From Cristatella mucedo (lineage: Eukaryota; Bryozoa; Phylactolaemata; Cristatellidae), in assembly GCA_009760855.2 (NCBI GenBank), contig WPIO01000237.1:62001-126000 (forward strand): 64,000 bases of DNA, given 5' to 3'. The first letter of the stretch is position 1. Every line of letters starts with the position of its first letter. This document shows positions 58,452 through 64,000 of this stretch, piece by piece. Under the pieces are notes generated by a model. That model saw only the letters and a list, made by a program, of their open reading frames with translations. It did no database searches and was not told the DNA's origin. Position numbers and translations under genes: made by a program.

Positions 58452-58562
58452 CTTGAGCTACGCCACTTAGCTCGAGCTCACGACCTGGCCCATTAAATAA
58501 AGTGACCTTGACCTCGGTCGGAAAAGTTGAGCGCCTTGACCAATGAGCCCAGCCTTGGCGGC
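58452..58562 (-). mobile_element. tRNA-derived SINE fragment, minus strand
   Basis: On the minus strand, CTGGGCTCATTGGTCAAGGC is followed by CCAGGTCGTGAGCTCGAGCT. This gives A- and B-box-like parts of the SINE family. The 3' end is missing. Confidence 0.65.
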
Positions 58563-58930
58563 GCTTTTCCTAAGTTCGACAAATCAATTAAACTCTTGCA
58601 TCTTAAAACCGAGCAAATCACATCATATAGTCACTATTTCTGCAAATCGGTCACTGTGCGGACATCGTGGTAGGCATGAGAATGGAAGACTGTCTGATGG
58701 CCTGAAATGTACTTTTCAGCAACCGGAAAGACTTGCATTTTTATTTAGCAGCAGGTTCGGCATTAATTTAAGATAGCCGATGGGAAGGGAGAAACGACGT
58801 CGCTGGAACGGTAGAGTCCGGATGCCATGTTAACCACCACTAAACTGAACACGGTGCTGCAGGAGACCGCTATTGTAGTCAGTTGCCTGCCGATGCCTCT
58901 CCTATTAACAACTAGCAGGCTTCGTGGTGG
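58563..58930. other. unassigned DNA
   Basis: No motif recognised. Confidence 0.5.
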
Positions 58931-58942
58931 CATCAAATGCAC

Positions 58943-59107
58943 AAACACACACACAGGCACACGCACGCACACGCACGCACGCACACACACACAAAAAGCA
59001 CAGAAACGCACACGCACACACGCACGCACGCACATACATGCACACACACGCACAGACACACATTAACACGCTGACGCTCAGACACGCACAAGCGCAAAAC
59101 ATGCACA
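58943..59107. repeat. imperfect (CA)n / (CGCACA)n microsatellite
   Basis: About 165 bp of CACA, CGCA and CACG words with AAAAGC and TACATG interruptions. It produces His/Thr and Cys/Val frames without meaning. Confidence 0.95.
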
Positions 59108-59915
59108 CAGAGAAACAAATGCAGCCAAAAAAATTCCTGAAGTTCAATTACATCTTTTTCGTCTCAGCTTTACTCTAAATGTTCACAAACTTGACAGTTC
59201 TCGTCGTCGTTTCTTTATTGGATCTACCAAGCCATAGCTTAGAATTATATGTCAGCGACTCTTTACTTTTAAATTTGCTTTTTAAAGCACTTCTCGCCAC
59301 TAGTGTTGGCGTGGCTAGGTCTGGCAATACTCAGCAAGAGGTGGCTTTAATTAGATTAATTTGATTTAATTTAATTTAATTCAGATTAGTTTAAACTGAA
59401 GAAAATTATCCCCGAATCCTATGTCACGAGCAGAAGTTGCCTCTGAAACTTCCTAAATTCGGCAACTGGACAAAAAGAAAGCGAATACGCCTTCACTCTT
59501 TCTTTAAGACGGATAACCTAAAAATAAATTTGTTCACGGATGAGACAGTTAGTCTTTCTTCACGCAACAATTGATCTTTGTCTCAATTTTCTCTTATTTG
59601 TAATCGCCAAAGTTCGGGTCGCACATAGGCGTTGCAACTCATGCAAGATCAGAACAGGAAGTATTTGAGCCCTCGCCGAATTAGCAATTCGAGATAGGCT
59701 GTTATTAGCTAGCGTTCTCTGGCCGAATTAGAGCGGGTAATTAAGTGCAGTGTTTGTGATTCATAAATCATGCTTACTCTCAAGTATGTTTACAGTAATT
59801 TCCGCACCAGCTCAATTCTTCTGATGATCCGTAGCTGACACCCGCAAGCTGCTCTGAGTGGCTAAACGCCTGTTGTGACTAACCAATGTGGACCGCTAGC
59901 AGGGACCGATTCGTC
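59108..59915. other. unassigned DNA
   Basis: AT-rich; a short TTAATT/TTTAATT tandem lies at 59345-59385. Nothing else recognised. Confidence 0.5.
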
Positions 59916-59916
59916 A

Positions 59917-59998
59917 TAATAATAATAATATACTTGACAAAGCACCCTCAGTGATCTCAACTTCTGTCTAGGTGCTTTGTATTTGCTGCAAAGGAGCC
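59917..59998 (-). mobile_element. LINE-A tail scrap, minus strand
   Basis: AATAATAATAAT followed by the antisense ACAAAGCACCCTCAGTGATC and GTATTTGCTGCAAAGGAG blocks: about 80 bp of a family-A 3' end. Confidence 0.72.
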
Positions 59999-60164
59999 CT
60001 AGTGCCTCTATGCTGAGGCTGTGAGACGATATTTTATGTCGACAGGGTCTCACCTAGTGAATGTCGGCTTATGAGCTTAGAAGCTTATAACGACCATCTC
60101 AGGAATGTAGACTTACATATAATATTATCATTGTTTAGCTGGATGTTTCAATAGCGTTCAATTA

Positions 60165-60850
60165 TATCTTCGTAGAAACTTTCTCAAGCACAGCTGTCCT
60201 GGACATCACTGACACCGCATTGTAACTATGTAGGTTTAGTATCAGTGAAATACTTCAGGGCAGTCATGTCAACAGAAAAGGTCAACCCATGAGCTTCTAA
60301 AGAATGGAGGGTGCGCCTGAAGTTCGTGCTTGGTTCGTTTATATTTAAAATTTAAGATCGTACAGCAAAATCATGCCACTTCTTGGTGATCAAAACTGGC
60401 TCCCATTCAAGCAGCGTAATGGCTTAAACATTTTGTTACTTACTTTAAAGCTCCTACACTCTCTGGCTCCAGCCTAGCCCTTAGAACTATCAGGCTAGGC
60501 ATTGTACCATCCGCTCCTTTGACTAAGTTGGTTTAGCTTCGCCTCGAAATAACCTCATTTCCTGTTAAGCAGACCTTGCCTTAAATAGCATGCTCCTAAA
60601 CTCTGTAACTCGCTCCTCAATGCCGCTGTTATGTCGTTACATTGCCTGACTGGACGGCATTTAAAAAGTAGCTAGAAACGTAAAAGGTTCTTGGATCACT
60701 TGCTAGGCTTTTAGGGTTTACATGGGATTGAAACAGTGAAACAGTACTATTGATGGCTTTGACTGGTTTCCTTTACAGTTAGCAAAGTGCCTATAGAGTG
60801 ACTGAGTTCACCTTGGACGCTATGCCCATGCATGTGAGATATTGAACTTT
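60165..60850 (+). mobile_element. LINE-A, old degenerate copy, plus strand
   Basis: The first part (60165-60330) resembles the LGITDTALQWFRSYLSGRLQ coding stretch. The second (60340-60840) resembles the ORF2 C-terminus (AAKSCHFLVIKTGSHSSSVM-like, LKLLHSLAPA) and the 3' end (AGCAAAGTGCCTATAGAGTG). Much of the RT is missing between the two. Identity is low. Confidence 0.6.
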
Positions 60851-61082
60851 CTTTGGTGTCAACAAGTACGTTCACCAATCGGTAGACGTCACATATTAGC
60901 AACAGGAAAATGAATATATTTCAGCGAATTAATGGTCAACCGCAGAATGCTAATGGGAAGTTTAATATTCCCGTCTTCGGTATGTTTGACAAAGCTGAAG
61001 TAAATACGTATTGCCTGGAATGAACTCAACTGAGAAATTTCTTTCGCCAGCAAATTCACTAAGCAAAACCTAAATTGCATTG
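60851..61082. other. unassigned DNA
   Basis: No motif recognised. Confidence 0.5.
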
Positions 61083-63955
61083 GGATTGCTAATGTCATGT
61101 CATGTCATGTTTCTCCGTCTGTAACTCCACTAATTCGTAAAGACCGTGTGGGTGTTACGCGGGACAGTTTTGTATGGCCCATTCACAGCCAAAGCCGCAG
61201 TCGCTACGTATTCTGTAGTCAACATACTCCATATCTCATGCAAAAAAGAGAAAATGAGAAGGATAGCTGAGTCACGAGAGCAGTTGAGGTAGTGAGTACC
61301 ATGGAAGTAGCAGCCCAGGAACGCTGAAAAACATGAGCCGTAGTCAACCGCAGGAGAGTAGTTGTCGTTGTGTATGAATTGTAGAAGTGAGTTCCACAGT
61401 CTACGACCTGCAGAGCTGAAGCTTCTGTCGCCAACGGTCTGAAAGCACAGGAATGGGACAGCTAATTTATTGTTCCCACTGGACGCGAGGGCGCGAACTG
61501 GCCGAAACTGATGCAGCATTTCAGCTAGGTACGAAGGAGCTAAGCTGTGGTGGGCCTTGTGGGTCGGCCTAAGAACTTTGCTCTGTATCCGTTGATCAAC
61601 CTGCATCAATTCTAGCTCTTTTAGCAAAGGAGACACTTGCTCATACCTCCGGGACTTGAAGACTAGCTTTGCAGCCATATTCATAGTCAGGTGCAGTGGC
61701 CTGGTCGGTTTCTTTGTTAGCCCAGCTAAAAGGGAATTACAATAACCAAGCCCAGACAGAACTAAGTAGCTACTTAAAATCTGTTTAAGCCAATTTTAAG
61801 GACGGCTCCTAATCTTGGATAGGGATTGAACGTTATCGCTAGCTGTAGAAGCAGTCTTCTGAATGAAGCTTTTAAAATTGAGGCAGCTGTCGAAAGCGAC
61901 ACCTGCATTTCGAGCATGGGGTCATGGTCGCACAACAGCATCACTTATGAGAAGAGCCTTTTGATCCAGCCACACACACGCTTAGGGTTTTCTTTGAGCG
62001 GCAATTCGGTTTTATCGTAATTTAATTTCAAGACGTTTTCAGACATCCAGGATCAAATGTCGGCAAGGCAGGCATTCAGGTTGTCAGTGGCAGCTGCAGA
62101 TTCCGACGGCTTGAATGACAAATACAGCTGAGTATCATCAGCATAAAAGTGATATCCTATTCCTTGGGCCTTAATAATTTTTCCCAGAGGTTTAATATAA
62201 ATGGAGAACAGCAAGGAACCGAGTACGGACCCTTGAGGGTCTCCACAGGTGACCCTTCTCGTGTGTGACCTGACCCCCTACACGATACGGATTGAACGCG
62301 ATCAGACAAGTAAGATTTAAACAACGCCAGTGCCTCGGCTGCCAGAAATATAGTTGTTCTCAATCTGTCAAATAGAACATCGTGATCAATGGTGTCGAAG
62401 GAAGCTGGTAGATCTAGCAGAGCTAAGGCAGTGACATTGCCGTCGTCGTTGTCACGTAGAATGTCATTATTAACACGGGAAGAGCAGTTTCAGTGGAGTG
62501 CTGCCTCATAAACCCGGATTGAAATTTTTCTGACCTTTCATTCTTCTCAGTATGTTCAACCAGCTGCTTAGCTACAATTGTTTCAAGACGTTTTGACGAG
62601 TAAGGAAGTAACGAAACGGGGAGATAGTTTGCAAGGACCTCTGTATCTAATCCAGGCTTTTTAAGTATGGGTGTAACGGTTTCCGATTAGAAAGACTTGG
62701 GGCGACCCCGTTTCCCAAAGAATCATTAAAAATCTAGGTTATGTCAGGGATTAGTTGGTCTCCAGTGAAAGCCGCAGAGATGAAGGGTCTTCGGGAGACT
62801 TTTTCTTTTTCTTCGGGAGAGCTCTTTTTGCTAGACCTTATTAACTTAGTGGCATCGCCTGCAGGAACCTCGGAGAACCTTTTATGGAAGGTCACAGGTT
62901 GTGATACTGCAATTGCTTTAGTCGGAGGGGCCTTTATGGAGGCACGAATGTGCACATTTTCTTCCAGTAAAGAAGGCTGAACAATTTTCGGCTGAGCCCT
63001 TAATATCTGGGGAGTCAGACCTCTCAGCATTGGTCAGTAAACGGCTTACTGTATTATTATCAATCTGTCTAGGTACGACTAGCAGATATTCAGCTTTTGG
63101 AGGAAAAAAGAAGCCCTGGATTTTTTAAGCTACCGGGTGTAAACTCGAAGGAAGTCTTTGTAAATTGACTAGGTCTGCACCAGACCGCGATTTCTTGAAA
63201 CGACGTCCTAGCCTGTGGTTAACGCGGCGCATCTTTAGGAGTTTGTTTCTAAATTGAAAGGAGTCTCCGCGACTTTGTACACGGATAGAATGAATGGGAG
63301 CATGCTAGTCAAGAGCACTCCTGAGTGTCATGCTCATTGCACCAGTGAGGGTATCGAGCAGCAGGTCGAGTCTGAAAGCAAATCAAGAAGACCTGCATCA
63401 CAAACAGATTAAAAAAAACTTGTCTATGTCAATGCTTTATAAGTTACGTCGTATAACAAGTTCGACATTACCCTGTAACTACATTGGAACAAGAACAGTA
63501 AACGAGACCGAACTATGATCTGAGAGGGTCAGTGGGCACGCCACGAGGTCAGTGGAGAGGACATCCTTAGTGATCACGAGATCTAGAATGTGGCCATCAA
63601 CGTAGGTGGTGCCGTTAACGTGTTGGACAAAACCGAAGTCCTCCAGACAGTCAAGAAACGAGCGGACCTGGCTGTTGCTAGGGTTGTCAACGTGATTATT
63701 GAAGTCTCCAGCAATCGGTAACGGCTGGTCACACACAAATATTTTAGCGAGGAACTCAGAAAACTCATCTATAGACAAGTTTAGACAGCCAGGAGGCCTG
63801 TATATCACAACAGTGAGAGGCATTGCATTTGTTGAAAATCTGGTTGCAATCGATTCAAACGATGTTCTGACTATGCATGCAGTAGAATCAGTGTCCAGAG
63901 TGAAAGTTTCAATGCTATAGCAGTCAGTAAAAACCAATCAGGTTTGCATCACTCA
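61083..63955 (-). mobile_element. LINE-B, longest copy, minus strand, 5' end near or beyond the window edge
   Basis: The 3' end has the (CATGT)3 pentamer tail at 61095-61110. Reading upwards come the ORF2 C-terminus (KLVFKSRRYEQVSPLLKELE, SLAPSYLAEMLHQF, VGDRSFSSAGRRLWNSLLQF at 61684-61130) and the RT (ILFDRLRTTIFLAAEALALF, SYLSDRVQSVSC near 62363-62157; YHFYADDTQLYLSF near 62120). The linker IRASIKAPPTKAIAVSQPVT follows (63030-62734). Last is the endonuclease domain (PLTVVIYRPPGCLNLSIDEF, PLPIAGDFNNHVDNPSNSQV, GHILDLVITKDVLSTDLVAC, LSDHSSVSFTVLVP at 63937-63479). The gene has several stops and frame changes. CR1/L2 group. Confidence 0.87.
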
Positions 63956-63974
63956 TCGACAAAGTCCTCTCTTT

Positions 63975-64000
63975 AAAACCCAAGTTTCGGGCTCAAATAC
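63975..64000 (+). repeat. possible SINE B-box start at the window edge
   Basis: AACCCAAGTTTCGGGCTCAA resembles the B-box part of the SINE scrap at 38.64 kb (GACCCAAGTCACGGGCTCAA). Cut by the window end. Confidence 0.35.

Noticed and set aside
61130-61684. A 184-codon minus-strand frame as a host gene
   Set aside because: Its motifs and position show it is the ORF2 C-terminus of LINE-B.

Overview
This window looks like repeat-rich nuclear DNA of an invertebrate animal. It has no operons, but it does have L2-group LINEs, tRNA-derived SINEs, LTR retrotransposons, a Polinton-type virus fossil, a small 18S rRNA fragment and at least one spliced gene. I cannot name the species; none of the sequences seen is diagnostic. 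Most of the 64 kb is transposon remains of different ages nested in one another, and host coding sequence is sparse.

Layout. 1-6.5 kb: a decayed Polinton/adintovirus-like element with a capsid-like region, a phage-tail-fibre-like region, a retroviral-type integrase and an unrecognised gene on the other strand; two LINE 3' ends lie inside it. 6.84-7.6 kb: a non-autonomous DNA transposon with matching inverted ends and a TAA target duplication. 8.1-13.2 kb: a Ty3-like LTR element on the minus strand whose LTRs carry a 92-bp minisatellite (3 and 5 units). 13.2-22 kb: unassigned DNA, then LINE-A copies in both orientations with a SINE and a hAT transposase scrap between them. 22-25.25 kb: first copy of a duplicated gene segment. 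26-36.4 kb: LINE-A, LINE-B, a solo LTR with one minisatellite unit, and LTR-element debris. 38.5-45.2 kb: the better copy of the duplicated gene, with a signal-peptide exon, a glycosylated-domain exon and perhaps a third exon. 46.6-51.4 kb: a Ty1/copia element inside a LINE-B end that itself lies inside a LINE-A copy. 51.6-56.6 kb: LINE-A joined to an antisense 18S rRNA end, a SINE, and a 536-bp foldback element with a GC-rich core. 57-64 kb: LINE-A inserted in LINE-A, microsatellites, and a long LINE-B running off the right edge.

Two LINE families dominate. Family A ends in (ATT)n, and a tRNA-derived SINE in this window copies its 3' end. Family B ends in (ACATT/ACATG)n. Both encode an apurinic-type endonuclease or reverse transcriptase of the CR1/L2 group, and every copy here is truncated or broken. 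The most interesting host signal is the duplicated secreted glycoprotein gene. Its two copies are almost identical over about 2.5 kb but clearly diverged on both sides of that tract, which suggests gene conversion or an assembly effect. Family names, LINE ends and gene models come from reading the sequence by eye and are not database results.
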